A stretch of DNA of 64,000 nt from Gammaproteobacteria bacterium (GCA_030432755.1 JAUILZ010000018.1:1-64000); one strand, 5' to 3'; positions 1-10,213 are shown, counted from the stretch's first letter. Notes: generated from the letters alone by a model not told the origin. Numbers and translations are program-made.

Positions 1-2
1 AC

Positions 3-527
3 TGGGTTGAGATGCCGAAAGCAACGGGTTTTGACGACGGCAGGTTGGCCGAGCTGATCGATGCGCCAATCAGGACAGGCCGCTTCGTTCCTGCCGTCGC
101 CATCCGCCTGGCGGACCTTTCCACCAGAAATCCGAGACCGGACGCCCTCCAAGACACGATCTCGCTGGACGATCTGGCTTCGCTCATGAACATCGAACCG
201 GTGCAATCTGTGGAGCAGGCCGTGACCCAGGTGCTCCAGCTCCGATTGCCAACCGGCATGGCATCGGAAAGCGAGGTCGCCAGGCATCTTGCCATCGGCC
301 CCCGGGCCCTGCAACGAGCCCTGAGGGCGGAAGACACCTCTTTCCGCGAGGTGCGGTTCCGGTTCATCGAGAGTCAGGCGCGCAAGCTGCTCGGCAACAC
401 GGATATTCCGATCGAGGAAATTTCCAGACTGTTGGGGTATGCGAACTCGAAGGGCCTCCGACGGGCGTTCAGGAAGTGGACCGGCCAATCGCCAAGCAGC
501 TTTCGCGCGTCGTACAGTATGCGTTGA
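3..527 (+). CDS. AraC-family transcriptional regulator, C-terminal part (cut by window edge)
   Basis: The reading frame is open to the first base of the window, so the true start lies upstream and the ATG at 12 is probably internal. The visible 170 or so residues end in an AraC-type double helix-turn-helix. Typical features are the segment around ESEVARHLAIGPRALQRAL (first helix-turn-helix) and the signature region RKLLGNTDIPIEEISRLLGY followed by FRKWTGQSPSSFR. The N-terminal effector-binding domain is mostly missing, so the ligand cannot be inferred. The protein should bind DNA as a regulator. Its target genes are unknown; the next gene is on the opposite strand. Confidence 0.85.
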   Translation, partial: WVEMPKATGFDDGRLAELIDAPIRTGRFVPAVAIRLADLSTRNPRPDALQDTISLDDLASLMNIEPVQSVEQAVTQVLQLRLPTGMASESEVARHLAIGPRALQRALRAEDTSFREVRFRFIESQARKLLGNTDIPIEEISRLLGYANSKGLRRAFRKWTGQSPSSFRASYSMR

Positions 528-616
528 GCGAAACGGAGGGAGAGTTCAAGACACCGCGCCTTCAATATACTTCCCGGGACAGTTGGTTTTCTATCCAGGC
601 TACGCGCGGTGCCGTG

Positions 617-2083
617 CTAATCGATGGTTTGCTTCCTCGATTCCTCCAGTGCTTTTTCTTTGAGTTGTCCCCCCTCTACCAGCAGCTTGTAGGCAATGTA
701 GTACTTGGAGATGTTGCTGACGTACTGCACCGTTTCCCGGCCGATCCGCCTGGCGACGATGTGCTCGACATTGCCGAACCACACGTTGGGGTCGAGCCCC
801 GCCTCGGCGGCCTCCTTGCGCAGCGATGCGATCTTGTTGGGCCCCGCGTTGTAGGACGCGAAGGTCAACAGCGTGGCGTTGAAGTCGTCGATTTCCGGCT
901 CCTCGAAGTAGCGGTCGCGGATGAAACGCAGGTATTTCGTACCGGCATGGATGTTGTTCTGGAGATCCTCGATATCGGGTATGCCGACGTTGGGATCGGC
1001 GGCGGTGGAGGGCAGGAGCTGCATCACGCCGACGGCGCCGGCGGCGCTGCGGGTGCTCTGGTCGAGCCGTGACTCCTGGTAGCCGAGCGCGGCCAGCATC
1101 AGCCAGTCGAAAGTGTAATCATCGGCATACTGGCGAAAGTAGTCGATCATGACCCTGAGCTTCTCGACGTCGTCCTTGCCGGTATTGTTTCGCGCCCACT
1201 TGTTGTCCTTGAAATATCGCTTGAGGATGACGTTGCCGATCAGCGTGCCCTTCCTGTTTTCCGAAACGAACTGGTTGAGCACGTCCTTGAGGATCGGGCT
1301 GTTCTTGCGGAAGGCCCAGCCGATCTCCTGGCCCTCGCTGATCGCGACGTCGTCGTGCACGATGATATCCGTCAGGAGATCCTTCCAGAAGTCGGCCTTG
1401 TGGCTGTCGACGATGGCCATGGGCCACAGTCCGGCATTGACCATTTCCAGGATATCGACGTCCTCGAGATACTCGTTGGCCTGGATCAGCTCGACGGGGT
1501 CCAGACCCTGTTCCGCGAGCTTGTCGTTCAGCCGGAGCAGGCTCTGGTAGTAGCTGCTGGACAGACGCACCGCGATCTTCTTGCCGGCAAGGTCCTCCAG
1601 CTTGCCGATCGCGGGACTGTTGGGCCCGGTTACCACGACTTCGCGCACGTCGCCGGCGATCGGGTCCGTAAAGTCGACCTGCGCGAGGCGCTCGGGGGTG
1701 ATGGTCAGGTTGGCAACGGCCACGTCGCCGATACCCTCCAGCAGGGAAGGAATCAGCCGTTCGCGTGTCACCGGGATGTAGACCACCTGGAAACGGCGCG
1801 CGCCGAGATCGTATTTTTTGTCGATGAATTCGCGAAACTGCTCCAGGGCGTCGTAGCTGGCGCCACGCTGGGTCGGGCCATCGAGGAAGTAGAGCAGCTT
1901 GTTGTAGACGACCAGGGCGCGAAGATGCCGGTTCTCGAGAATCTCGTCGAAATCGACCAGGCGTTTTTCCACCGTATTGGCCACCACTTCCTCGGCTGCG
2001 GGAGAAACGGAGATACCGGGCGTGAGGTAGAGCAGGGCGCCAAGCAGGGTGGCGGTAGGGAAACGAATCAATCTTCCCGGCAT
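617..2083 (-). CDS. mltF: Membrane-bound lytic murein transglycosylase F-like protein (SBP3 + SLT domains)
   Basis: The protein of about 488 residues has two parts: a periplasmic solute-binding family 3 domain (roughly residues 50-290) and a lysozyme-like SLT domain (roughly 320-460). The SLT domain shows QESRLD with the catalytic Glu, then GAVGVMQLLPSTA, and later ASYNAGPNKI. This architecture is that of MltF, which cleaves peptidoglycan to 1,6-anhydro-muropeptides in the periplasm. I chose the ATG at 2083 because it gives a hydrophobic export signal straight away (MPGRLIRFPTATLLGALLYL). A GTG at 2149 would add 22 poorly fitting residues. The gene stands alone, on the strand opposite to the AraC-type gene. 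Confidence 0.85.
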   Translation of the reverse strand: MPGRLIRFPTATLLGALLYLTPGISVSPAAEEVVANTVEKRLVDFDEILENRHLRALVVYNKLLYFLDGPTQRGASYDALEQFREFIDKKYDLGARRFQVVYIPVTRERLIPSLLEGIGDVAVANLTITPERLAQVDFTDPIAGDVREVVVTGPNSPAIGKLEDLAGKKIAVRLSSSYYQSLLRLNDKLAEQGLDPVELIQANEYLEDVDILEMVNAGLWPMAIVDSHKADFWKDLLTDIIVHDDVAISEGQEIGWAFRKNSPILKDVLNQFVSENRKGTLIGNVILKRYFKDNKWARNNTGKDDVEKLRVMIDYFRQYADDYTFDWLMLAALGYQESRLDQSTRSAAGAVGVMQLLPSTAADPNVGIPDIEDLQNNIHAGTKYLRFIRDRYFEEPEIDDFNATLLTFASYNAGPNKIASLRKEAAEAGLDPNVWFGNVEHIVARRIGRETVQYVSNISKYYIAYKLLVEGGQLKEKALEESRKQTID

Positions 2084-2260
2084 TAGGCAATTCAATTGGA
2101 GGGGTTGAGGGTGTTGATCGACTGGGAGCAGGTCCAGGAAAGCCGTCACACAATCATATGTACCCGATGGCTATTGTATTCGCTGCAATGGCGGCAGGGT
2201 CCAGCCCCCATCGAACACACGAAGATGCGATTTTCCTGTAAGGAATATGTCATGATCTAC

Positions 2261-2941
2261 TTACCTCGAAGCCTCCGCCAAGGTCGTCAAAATGGCTGCT
2301 GACCCGGAACTGGAAACGCTGCGGTCAATCAGGATCTCTTCCGGCGTCGCGGCCTTTCCGTAGTATGCCTCGTTGCGTTCGGCGTTGACTTCCGAGCCGC
2401 TGGCGCCCAGCGATCCACCGCCGAAGAGACCCTTGCTGAGGCTGTAGGTCACCAGTTCCGCATTGATATTGACCCCCGCCCCTTCCCCAACGGGACCGAC
2501 GGTTACCGATCCGGCCGCCGAGAACTTGCCAGTATTGGTCAGCAGCGACCTGAGCGCCTTCTCCGACCGCACCAGCATCATGATTTCCTCCACCTTGCCC
2601 CCCGCCTGTACGCCAATGCTGGCGGCACCCACCTTGTAGAACGCGGGGCCGCTCCAGGTGCCCGATTGCGGGTCGCGGGAGAACAACAGCGCATGCCCGG
2701 CGGACCCGCCAATGATGAGACCACCGGTCACCATTTTTGGAATGAGCATCACGCCGTTGGCGGTCTTGATGTTTTCCTGCATCCAGTCGAGATTGTCGTG
2801 GACAAGGAATCGTTTCAGAGACTCGTGCGCCGCTTCCACGGTCTTCTGTGCTTCCGAGGCTTCGTCAGCCTGGAGCGGTGAAAACGCCAGCCAGCCAAGT
2901 AATGTGACAAACAGAATTTTGATTTGCATTTTCATATCCAT
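2261..2941 (-). CDS. SYLF/Ysc84-domain exported lipid-binding protein
   Basis: This 226-residue protein has an N-terminal signal peptide ending near LAFSPLQA, then a SYLF (Ysc84) domain. Visible features are the glycine-rich segments GGLIIGGSAGHALLFSRD and SIGVQAGGKVEEIMMLV, and the terminal SLSKGLFGGGSLGASGSEV region. SYLF domains bind phosphoinositides in eukaryotes. In bacteria the domain occurs in exported proteins of unclear role, so function here is not assigned beyond that. Several nearby ATG codons (2941, 2935, 2929) could serve as start and none has a strong Shine-Dalgarno sequence. Confidence 0.8.
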   Translation of the reverse strand: MDMKMQIKILFVTLLGWLAFSPLQADEASEAQKTVEAAHESLKRFLVHDNLDWMQENIKTANGVMLIPKMVTGGLIIGGSAGHALLFSRDPQSGTWSGPAFYKVGAASIGVQAGGKVEEIMMLVRSEKALRSLLTNTGKFSAAGSVTVGPVGEGAGVNINAELVTYSLSKGLFGGGSLGASGSEVNAERNEAYYGKAATPEEILIDRSVSSSGSAAILTTLAEASR

Positions 2942-3022
2942 GGAAACGTCGATGGTTAGTACAGCTGGTTCAATGACTACAGAAAGGACATATACAAAGC
3001 GCTCGGCCCGACAGCGGAAACG

Positions 3023-3745
3023 CTATTTCTCTTCGTAGGAGAGGAGGGTCATGGTGTAGGTCACCTTGCCGTCCCTGGTCTGGGCGATCCTGACCGGAAG
3101 GTAGTCGAGCTCGGGGGCCGCCCAGCGTTCGATCGAGCGCGAGGATCCGTCCCTGTTGCTGACGTACTTGATCACCCGCAACTCGCCAATGGCGGTGTCG
3201 AGCGTCTCCTCGCCGACATATTCGAGCGTGTGATTCTCGGCCCTGCCTTTGTTGAAAATTGCGATCGCCCCGGGTTGCTGGCCTTTCATCAACGCCAGGC
3301 GAATATCGAAATCCGAGGAACCGGGGCTTTGCATGCCGGGCGTGATCTCGTGGCTCGCCTCCTCGTCAGCGGATTTCACATCCGCCTGCAGGTCCGGCCA
3401 GCGAAAACTGATAGATTCCGAGCCCTTGTCGCCCTTGGCGCCACTGTCCACATCGTAGGTTCGTGGCACCACGGAATCGCCCTCGATCACGAACGTGGCA
3501 TGAACCGTGGGCCTTCTGCTGGTCAGTGCCGAAGCCAGGCCTTTCGTTTCGCCCTCGGAATAGTACGTATACACGCCGGAATCGCGGTCGTACTCGAGGG
3601 TGGTGGTCAACTGGGCCCTCAGGGCGGATCGCTTCATTTCATACTCGGCGGTGTATGACTGGAAGGCGGTATCGGCGGACAGGACCACGAAGGAGGCGAG
3701 GCCCAGGCAGGCGGTGGCGACTGAAACGGCGGTTTTTCCACGCAT
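3023..3745 (-). CDS. DUF3108 exported protein
   Basis: This is a protein of about 240 residues with a signal peptide (KTAVSVATACLGLASFVVLS) and a mature beta-rich domain starting FQSYTAEYEMKRSALRA. This pattern fits the DUF3108 family of periplasmic proteins (tyrosine-rich beta strands; C-terminal YLPVRIAQTRDGKVTYTMTL). The start at 3745 is chosen because an AGGAGA ribosome-binding site lies about 6 bases upstream. The longer frame to 3859 would place the signal peptide internally. Biochemical role is unknown. Confidence 0.8.
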   Translation of the reverse strand: MRGKTAVSVATACLGLASFVVLSADTAFQSYTAEYEMKRSALRAQLTTTLEYDRDSGVYTYYSEGETKGLASALTSRRPTVHATFVIEGDSVVPRTYDVDSGAKGDKGSESISFRWPDLQADVKSADEEASHEITPGMQSPGSSDFDIRLALMKGQQPGAIAIFNKGRAENHTLEYVGEETLDTAIGELRVIKYVSNRDGSSRSIERWAAPELDYLPVRIAQTRDGKVTYTMTLLSYEEK

Positions 3746-3994
3746 TGTTATTCTCCTGATTCTGGCTTGAAGGCTCCCGGTAGACATCACGGGAACGTAA
3801 TCCGAGTTCGAGATCTTTGCCTTTCCGTGTCTTCCTGCTATCCATTTTGAGAGTAACAAGGCAAAGATTCCATGGTGACTCTACATGTCCATCATTACAC
3901 CCAGGTTGATCTGGATCAAGTCACGCCCTGAGCCGCGCGCGGAGGAACCATGGCTATTCGCCCGAATCGCAGCGTGAACAGCAGACCCGCGGTA

Positions 3995-5623
3995 TCAGCG
4001 GTTTTCCAGCCGGTTGTAGTCAAGCAAGCCAAAGGCCTGTGGTTCCATTTTCCGATAGCCGCGGTGCACCCGGTCACTATGCGACCAGAAATCGGCGTCC
4101 GTTCGGCGAACGCCGAATCGATCCATGAAATCCTCGTAGTCCGCATCGTCGGAGATGTTTTCCAGCGCCGCAACGAGATCGCCGGCCCGGACATGGCCCA
4201 CCTTGTAAAACGCATTGGGATAGCTGCCGACAAATCCACGCAGGACTTGCAGCCGATCTTCGGCAGGGGCGCGATTCTTCTGCTCCCTGAAAAGGGAGGT
4301 CATGTTCAGATGGGCGTTGTTGCGCAGTATCGAGAAAAACTCGTCGCCGGCCGGGGTCTCGACCATCAACAGGGCATTCTGTGGAGCATGTTGAGCCCGG
4401 TCGCCGACAAGATCGTTCAACCGGTCAAGTTCTGACGCAAGCTGCGTGTTCCCGAGCGAGGAAAGGGCGCGATCCCGCGGCAGGACGTCCTCCAGGCTCT
4501 GCCTGAGCATGGCGTACAGTTCGCGCTTCGGGTCGTCGGTCCGGTAGGGGATCTCCATGCCGGATACGCGCTCTTCGGCCCGCGGTGAAGTCAGGTATTC
4601 CAGGATTTTCGGATCCGCGTCCCGGTACCAGAGCTGCCGTTCCCGGTCGCGTGCATCCCGCGGGAGAAACAGCAGGAAATTGGATTCGCCATCCATGCGC
4701 AGGAAGTCCATGTACAGCCGGGAAAGCAACTGGTGCCCCAGGTTGCCATACACGTCGTAACCGGCAACCAGAAGGTAGTGAATGCGTTCGAGGTCGGTGT
4801 ATCCAAGAAGCCATGCTGTTTTCGGGCCGTCCCCGAGCAGCCCTTTTTCAACGGTCGCGCTGTCGATGTGGCGGAATATCGTCAGCGCGGCGTTGTCATT
4901 GATGCCGTCGCCGTCCCAGAAATGGGTCGTGTCAATGCTTGCCTGCCGGGTGGCTTGCAGGGCGAGGAACTCGTCCTTTTTTTCCAGGTACTCGCGCTGC
5001 AACCTGGAAAAGCGGTTCCAGTTCTGGACCGGCCTGAGAGTACTGCCAATGCCTGACGGGAGGGTGAGCAGGTCCATATTGTCCCGATAGAATTCGCTGA
5101 CATTGTCCGGCTGAATGACATCGGGGTCGACAAAGAATACCCAGAAGTAGTCGTTGATGACGTTCAACGCCACCTGCCCTCGACACACCGGCCCCTTGAT
5201 GAAGCCCATCACGGTGTACTGCGCCTCTTCCAGCATGAAGCGGTAGCGTGACGTCAGCGGCAGGTCGAAAAAAACGGCGAAGGGGTTGGCCGACAGTTCG
5301 GCGTCATAGCCCGGCAACGACGTCACCTCGTAATCGGCCTGAAGGAACAGTTCACGCCACCGCTGCATGCGCTTTGCCGACAATGCATAGGGCATATGGG
5401 TTTTCGCGACGATACTGGCTGGGTAATGCTGCACGCGGTAATACACACGCCCGACACCGGGATCGTCGGTCGGGCGGCGTGTGGCAATGATGTCGATGGG
5501 CTCGCCAGGAGGCGTTCTCGAGCGGACCAGGCGGAAATACGTTCGCGGGTCCAGGTCGTCAAAGAAGAGATGGGCCAGGAACAGGTGCTCGTAGATGTAG
5601 CGGGACACCAGCCTCGACTTCAT
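3995..5623 (-). pseudogene. cti: Fatty acid cis/trans isomerase, C-terminal part downstream of an in-frame stop
   Basis: This 542-residue stretch matches the large C-terminal portion of Cti, a periplasmic heme protein. Cti converts cis- to trans-unsaturated membrane fatty acids without moving the double bond, a fast response to solvents or heat. The frame is continuous with the upstream N-terminal part (5699-6382) apart from one TAA at 5699-5701. The 25 intervening codons read as a plausible Cti linker (ending WEAFFNQDS). No frameshift is needed. The ATG at 5623 lies inside the conserved domain and has no convincing ribosome-binding site, so independent translation is doubtful. Either the gene is inactivated, the stop is read through, or it is a sequence error. 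Confidence 0.8.
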
Positions 5624-5698
5624 CGAATCCTGGTTGAAAAACGCCTCCCAACCGGCAATGCGGCTACCATAAGGAGCTCCGGGTGATTCTCGTGGCGT

Positions 5699-5701
5699 TT
5701 A
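5699..5701 (-). other. In-frame TAA interrupting cti
   Basis: Reading the minus strand, GGC GCG ACC is followed by TAA, and then 25 sense codons lead in the same frame to the ATG at 5621-5623. A single substitution in a codon such as CAA, AAA or GAA would explain it. Confidence 0.85.
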
Positions 5702-6382
5702 GGTCGCGCCCTGTTCAAGCCATGCGCTCAGCGTGTCGTGTTCGTCAGCGGAAAGGGCGGGCAGCGCATAGGGCATGCCCCACTGGGGGTGCTCCCTGGC
5801 GTAGGTGGAAAAGGTCTCCGCTTTCGGACAGGTGTGGCTGCTGTCGAGGCCAAGCTGGAACGACGGGTCGAGCCGTTTTCCGGGCGGCAAGGGGTGACGT
5901 TGTTTCAATGACAACATCTGGTACATCACGCCGACATCGCGGTTGGCATCGGGATCCTGATCATATTCGTTGAGCACCGGAAAAAATCCCCTGTCCCGCC
6001 ACTCGGCCGGCGACTGCGCATCGTCGAACAACCGGGTGGGACTTGCCTCGAACAGGCGCGCCTGGTTGTAGACGACCTCGGTCGAGGCCCCGCGTTCGAT
6101 GCCTTCGATCGAGCCCAGTTTCAGCTGGCAGGGGGCGTCGTAACAGCCGTGACAGACGACGCAGCGATTCTCCAGGATTGGCTTTACATCGTGCCAGTAG
6201 TCGGCGTGGCCGGGCGGCAATATCGCGACCTGGCGATCGCGAGGCCGGGATTCGCCGTACCAACTCGAAAAGTTCGTGGACATCAAGGTCGCGCAACCGC
6301 CCAGGACCAGCGCCGCCAGGGATGCCGGGAGCAGGGTCGCAACCCTGTTCGAAGATTTCGACCATGGGAACAATCGATACAT
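5699..6382 (-). pseudogene. cti: Fatty acid cis/trans isomerase, N-terminal heme-binding part ending at an in-frame TAA
   Basis: The N-terminal 227 residues of Cti. They comprise a signal sequence ending in a lipobox-like LVLGGC (Cys30), then the cytochrome-c-type heme motif C74-V-V-C77-H78 followed by GCYDAPCQLKLG, which is characteristic of Cti. The stretch after WLEQGAT meets a TAA stop; translation past it continues directly into the rest of the enzyme. If read through, the product would be about 795 residues, close to normal Cti length. The start at 6382 (MYRLFPW) puts the hydrophobic export segment at the N terminus. Heme attachment would still be possible in this fragment, but most of the enzyme would be lost. 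Confidence 0.8.
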
Positions 6383-6385
6383 GCT

Positions 6386-6851
6386 GTTTGCCGGCCTCAC
6401 CGGTGTGGATCGAATATTATTGACCGTTCCGGTCTGAACCAACCCGGGAAGTTCCAAGGTTGATGGTTTCCCTGGCGACAATACCCCCGGACACGATGAA
6501 TTTCATGGCTTTCTCTACAGTCCAGTCCGTTCGCTGGATACGGGTCGTCCGACGGCGACGGGTTTGTCAAACAGAAATGCAACGAGCAGCCAGGTGACGA
6601 TGACGGGCACGATGGTAACCAGCCCGAGGAGGACGTGTTTGCTGAAGTGTCTGGTCCGGAATAGTCCGGCCACTATACACCCGTAGAGAACTTGCCGTGC
6701 CACCGCGGGTGGCCGTTCGACGATCGACGGTCTATACTTCTGTTTGCCTGTTTCCCTTGAGAGGATCGATGATTTCAGGTACGCGAACCGGATCTCCGCT
6801 GCGTCTGTGGTCGGGAGGCTGTCCGGACAGAAAAACAATGGAGTAAGCATC
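6386..6851. other. 466-base gap between divergent cti and DUF3604 gene
   Basis: Apart from the possible DUF502-like fragment at 6515-6673, no convincing gene is seen. A TATACT hexamer at 6733-6738 could be a minus-10 element for the downstream DUF3604 gene, but no well-spaced minus-35 sequence accompanies it. Confidence 0.4.
6515..6673 (-). pseudogene. Possible DUF502-like membrane protein fragment
   Basis: A GTG-initiated frame of 52 codons reads RHFSKHVLLGLVTIVPVIVT followed by WLLVAFLFD, then an unrelated polar tail. The hydrophobic segment preceded by basic residues resembles the N terminus of DUF502 inner-membrane proteins (pattern G-hydrophobic-P-hydrophobic-T-W), which are normally about 200 residues. 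It could be a decayed remnant or a real single-pass small protein. No clear ribosome-binding site is visible. Confidence 0.3.
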
Positions 6852-8789
6852 ATGTTGAGATCCACCATCTCCCTCGGCATTCCACTCGCAGTCGCATTGG
6901 CCGGCATTTCGCTTTCTGCTCACGCCCAGGACATCGGCACGCCCGATGCGGAGGTACTGGAGGATATCGTGTCCGAGCGGCCCTATTCGCCCTATGCCGG
7001 TGGCGCCGTGCCCAACCGCGTGTTTTTCGGCGACACGCACCTGCATACCTCATTCTCGATGGATGCCGGCGCGTTCGGCAATCGCCTCGGACTGGAGGAA
7101 GCCTACCAGTTCGCCCGCGGCGACGAGGTACGATCCACCACCGCCGGCCGCACCCGCCTCGCAAGGCCGCTGGATTTCCTGGTGGTGGCCGACCATTCCG
7201 ACAACATGGGCTTCTTTCCCGATCTCAACGCCGGGAAGGCGGATATACTCAGAGATCCGACCGGCAAGAGGTGGTACGAAGACATCCAGGCCGGCAAGGG
7301 CATGGCGGTGGCCCTCGAGATCATCGATTCGTTCTCCCGCGCCGAGTTTCCGGACGCCCTGATGTACTGGCCGGACAGCAGGCAGTACCACTCGTCCTGG
7401 CAGAAGACCATCGACGCTGCCGAGAAATACAACGATCCCGGGAACTTCACCGCCTTCATCGGTTACGAGTGGACCTCCCAGGTACCGCCCGGCCAGAACC
7501 TGCACCGTGTGGTGATCTACCGCGACGGCGGCGACCTCGCCCGCCAGACCGTGCCGGCGACCACCTATCCGCCCCATGGCAGTACCGATCCCGAATACCT
7601 GTGGGAACTGCTCGAAACCTACGAGAGCAAGACCGGCGGCGACGTGCTCGCCATCGCCCACAACGGCAACCTGTCCAACGGGCTGATGTTCCCGCTGATC
7701 AACCACGTCGACGGCAACCCCATCACCGCCGCGTACGCGGAGACCCGGGCAAAATGGGAACCCCTCTACGAGGTCACCCAGATCAAGGGCGACGGTGAGA
7801 CGCACCCGCTGCTCTCCCCCAACGATGAATTCGCCGACTACGGAACCTGGGACAAGGGAAATCTCAACCTGAGCGAACCCAAGGAAGACAGCATGCTGCC
7901 CCACGAGTACGCACGTAGCGGCCTGCAGCTCGGTCTGTTGCTGGAACAGGAACTCGGCACCAATCCCTACAAGTTCGGCATGGTCGGTTCCACCGACAGC
8001 CACACCTCGCTGGCCACCGCGGACGACGACAATTTTTACGGCAAGCATTCGGGTTCGGAACCCGGCCCCGAGCGCATGAAGCACCCCTTCGCCAGGTTTG
8101 GCGACCTCGAGATCCTTGGCTGGGAAACCCTGGCCTCGGGCTACGCCGCGGTCTGGGCGGAGGACAATACCCGCGAGGCGCTGTTCGACGCCATGGAACG
8201 GCGCGAGACCTACGCCACCACCGGACCGCGGATGCTGGTGCGGTTTTTCGGTGGCTGGGACTTCGAGGAAGCAGATTCCCGGACCCGCCAGCCAGCCGCG
8301 GTGGGTTACCGGAAGGGCGTACCCATGGGAGGCGACCTGAGCGCCGCACCGGCGGGCAAGTCCCCGACCTTCCTGGTCGCCGCGCTGAAGGACCCCATCG
8401 GCGCCAATCTCGACCGGGTGCAGATCGTCAAGGGATGGCTGGATGCGGAGGGCAAGACCCGGGAGCGGGTGTATGACGTTGTCGTGTCGGACGGACGCGC
8501 CATCGACGACGAGGGTCGCTGCAGCACTCCCGTTGGCAACACCGTGGACGTCGAGACCGCCACCTGGAGCAATACCATCGGCGCTACCGAGATGATCGAG
8601 GTCTGGCAGGACCCGGAATTCGACCCGGCGCAGAGCGCGTTCTACTATGTTCGTGTCCTGGAAATCCCGACCCCGCGCTGGACGGCCCATGACGTGAAGT
8701 ATTACGGCGTGGAACTCGAGGAAGGCGATACCGGAATCCACCAGGAGCGCGCCTATACCTCGCCCATCTGGTATACGCCCCAGGGCTGA
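6852..8789 (+). CDS. DUF3604 family exported protein (PHP-like)
   Basis: This 645-residue protein has a signal peptide (ISLGIPLAVALAGISLSAHA) and a full-length DUF3604 domain. Early in the mature part are FFGDTHLHTSFSMDAGAFGN and VVADHSDNMGF, histidine/aspartate-rich motifs like those of PHP-type metal phosphoesterases. Later motifs include FIGYEWTS, GSTDSHTSLAT and the C-terminal ERAYTSPIWYTP. The family is widespread in marine proteobacteria with no settled substrate. The start at 6852 has GGAG 8 bases upstream; the in-frame ATG at 6744 would bury the signal peptide. Confidence 0.85.
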   Translation: MLRSTISLGIPLAVALAGISLSAHAQDIGTPDAEVLEDIVSERPYSPYAGGAVPNRVFFGDTHLHTSFSMDAGAFGNRLGLEEAYQFARGDEVRSTTAGRTRLARPLDFLVVADHSDNMGFFPDLNAGKADILRDPTGKRWYEDIQAGKGMAVALEIIDSFSRAEFPDALMYWPDSRQYHSSWQKTIDAAEKYNDPGNFTAFIGYEWTSQVPPGQNLHRVVIYRDGGDLARQTVPATTYPPHGSTDPEYLWELLETYESKTGGDVLAIAHNGNLSNGLMFPLINHVDGNPITAAYAETRAKWEPLYEVTQIKGDGETHPLLSPNDEFADYGTWDKGNLNLSEPKEDSMLPHEYARSGLQLGLLLEQELGTNPYKFGMVGSTDSHTSLATADDDNFYGKHSGSEPGPERMKHPFARFGDLEILGWETLASGYAAVWAEDNTREALFDAMERRETYATTGPRMLVRFFGGWDFEEADSRTRQPAAVGYRKGVPMGGDLSAAPAGKSPTFLVAALKDPIGANLDRVQIVKGWLDAEGKTRERVYDVVVSDGRAIDDEGRCSTPVGNTVDVETATWSNTIGATEMIEVWQDPEFDPAQSAFYYVRVLEIPTPRWTAHDVKYYGVELEEGDTGIHQERAYTSPIWYTPQG

Positions 8790-8893
8790 GTATGCCATCT
8801 CGCGGGAACGGAATCCCTCGGACTGTTCTCGTGGAATCGCGTCTTTTTGACCGGGTCCCGAAAGGCGGACAGACCGGGAACACCCTGCGGGGA

Positions 8894-10213
8894 ATGCGTG
8901 GAAGGCACCTGACCACCCTGTTTTCAGGGATCGTGGTCATCCTCGTTCTGACGGGTTGTGCCGGGACGGGATCGGAGCCCTTTCAACTCAGGCTGATGCC
9001 GGCCCCGGACGTCTACGACGATGGAAGAATCGATCCCTTCATCGAGGGGGATACCGACAACCGGGATCGGGAGATCGGCATTCTCTACGCAACGGACCGC
9101 CTGCCCGCGGCGGAAGACGACAGACGCTACCGCTACTACACCAGGGAGTGGGGTTACGTCGTCAGGGTCGGCGAGGCTAACGTCAGTTTCGGGTCAGACG
9201 ATGGGACGAGCTGGGAGGAGGCTCGCCGGATGTCCCTGTTGAAGGAACGGCCGGAGGACATCCCTCTGTCGGTCAAATCGGTCGAGGAATACGGGCCTTT
9301 CCTGCCCACGGTCAGGCCGTTCGACGAGAACGTGGAAATGACCGAGGCACCCGGAAAGCGCCTGATCGAGGAGATCGACGCGCGGCTCGCGGTAACCCGT
9401 GGGAAGGATGTCTACATCTACGTTCCAGGTTACCGCGTCGGTTTCGAGTACCCGGCGCTGGTGGCGGCCGAACTGTGGCACTACCTTGGCTACAACGGCG
9501 CCTTCGTCACCTATTCCTGGCCGACGTCGACCGCCAGGCTCGCCTATATCCCGGACGTCGAAAGCGCCCTGTCGTCCGCCCGGGGCCTGCGGATCCTGAT
9601 CACGCATATTGCAGAGCACAGCCAGGCGGAACGGATTCACCTGATCGGGTACAGCGCCGGCGCACGCGTGGTCAGTCGGGCAGTCGCCGATCTAGGCATG
9701 TTCGCCTATGGCCTGGACGAGCGTGAAATCCGGAGAAAGGTCAAGCTGGGTCACGTGATCCTGGTCGGCAGCGACGTGGAGCGGGCGCAATTGGCGGGCT
9801 ACTTCCTGGACGGCGCCCTGGAGATCCTGGATGACCTGACCATCTACGCGTCGGGCACCGACAAGGCGCTGGGCGTCGCCAGGCTGCTGCTGCGGCGTTA
9901 CCGCAGCGGACAGATCGAGGATGTCGAGGACCTTGGGCCGCGGGCGAGGGAGTTTTTCGATAACACCGAAAAGCTGATCCTGATCGACGCTACCGGCACG
10001 GTGGGCAGCGACAGCGGTAACGGACACGCCTATTTCCGCTCCAGTCCCTGGGTGAGCAGCGATATCCTCATGACGCTGATGCGCAATCTGCCGCCCGGCG
10101 AACGTGGCCTGGTCCGGCGAACCGATCTGCCGGTCTGGGCTTTTCCCGACGACTATAGCGAGCGACTCCGGGACGCCGTGGAATCGGACCACGGCAAGCA
10201 CGGTCAGCAATAG
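8894..10213 (+). CDS. Lipoprotein alpha/beta hydrolase (COG4782/DUF900-like)
   Basis: This is a protein of about 439 residues with a lipoprotein signal ending LVLTGC (Cys22 when started at 8894). It then shows an alpha/beta hydrolase fold of the COG4782 type: IGILYATDR near the start of the domain, KDVYIYVPGYRVGFEY, WPTS and the nucleophile elbow LIGYSAGARV. The substrate is unknown; relatives are assumed to be serine esterases or lipases. An ATG at 8792, just after the DUF3604 stop, would add 34 residues and push the lipobox too far in. The DUF389 gene follows 15 bases later, suggesting co-transcription. Confidence 0.75.
   Translation: MRGRHLTTLFSGIVVILVLTGCAGTGSEPFQLRLMPAPDVYDDGRIDPFIEGDTDNRDREIGILYATDRLPAAEDDRRYRYYTREWGYVVRVGEANVSFGSDDGTSWEEARRMSLLKERPEDIPLSVKSVEEYGPFLPTVRPFDENVEMTEAPGKRLIEEIDARLAVTRGKDVYIYVPGYRVGFEYPALVAAELWHYLGYNGAFVTYSWPTSTARLAYIPDVESALSSARGLRILITHIAEHSQAERIHLIGYSAGARVVSRAVADLGMFAYGLDEREIRRKVKLGHVILVGSDVERAQLAGYFLDGALEILDDLTIYASGTDKALGVARLLLRRYRSGQIEDVEDLGPRAREFFDNTEKLILIDATGTVGSDSGNGHAYFRSSPWVSSDILMTLMRNLPPGERGLVRRTDLPVWAFPDDYSERLRDAVESDHGKHGQQ

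Noticed and set aside
7050..8798. 582-residue minus-strand open frame opposite the DUF3604 gene
   Set aside because: High-GC shadow frame. The plus strand encodes a complete DUF3604 protein with signal peptide; the minus-strand product has no recognisable domain and low-complexity composition.
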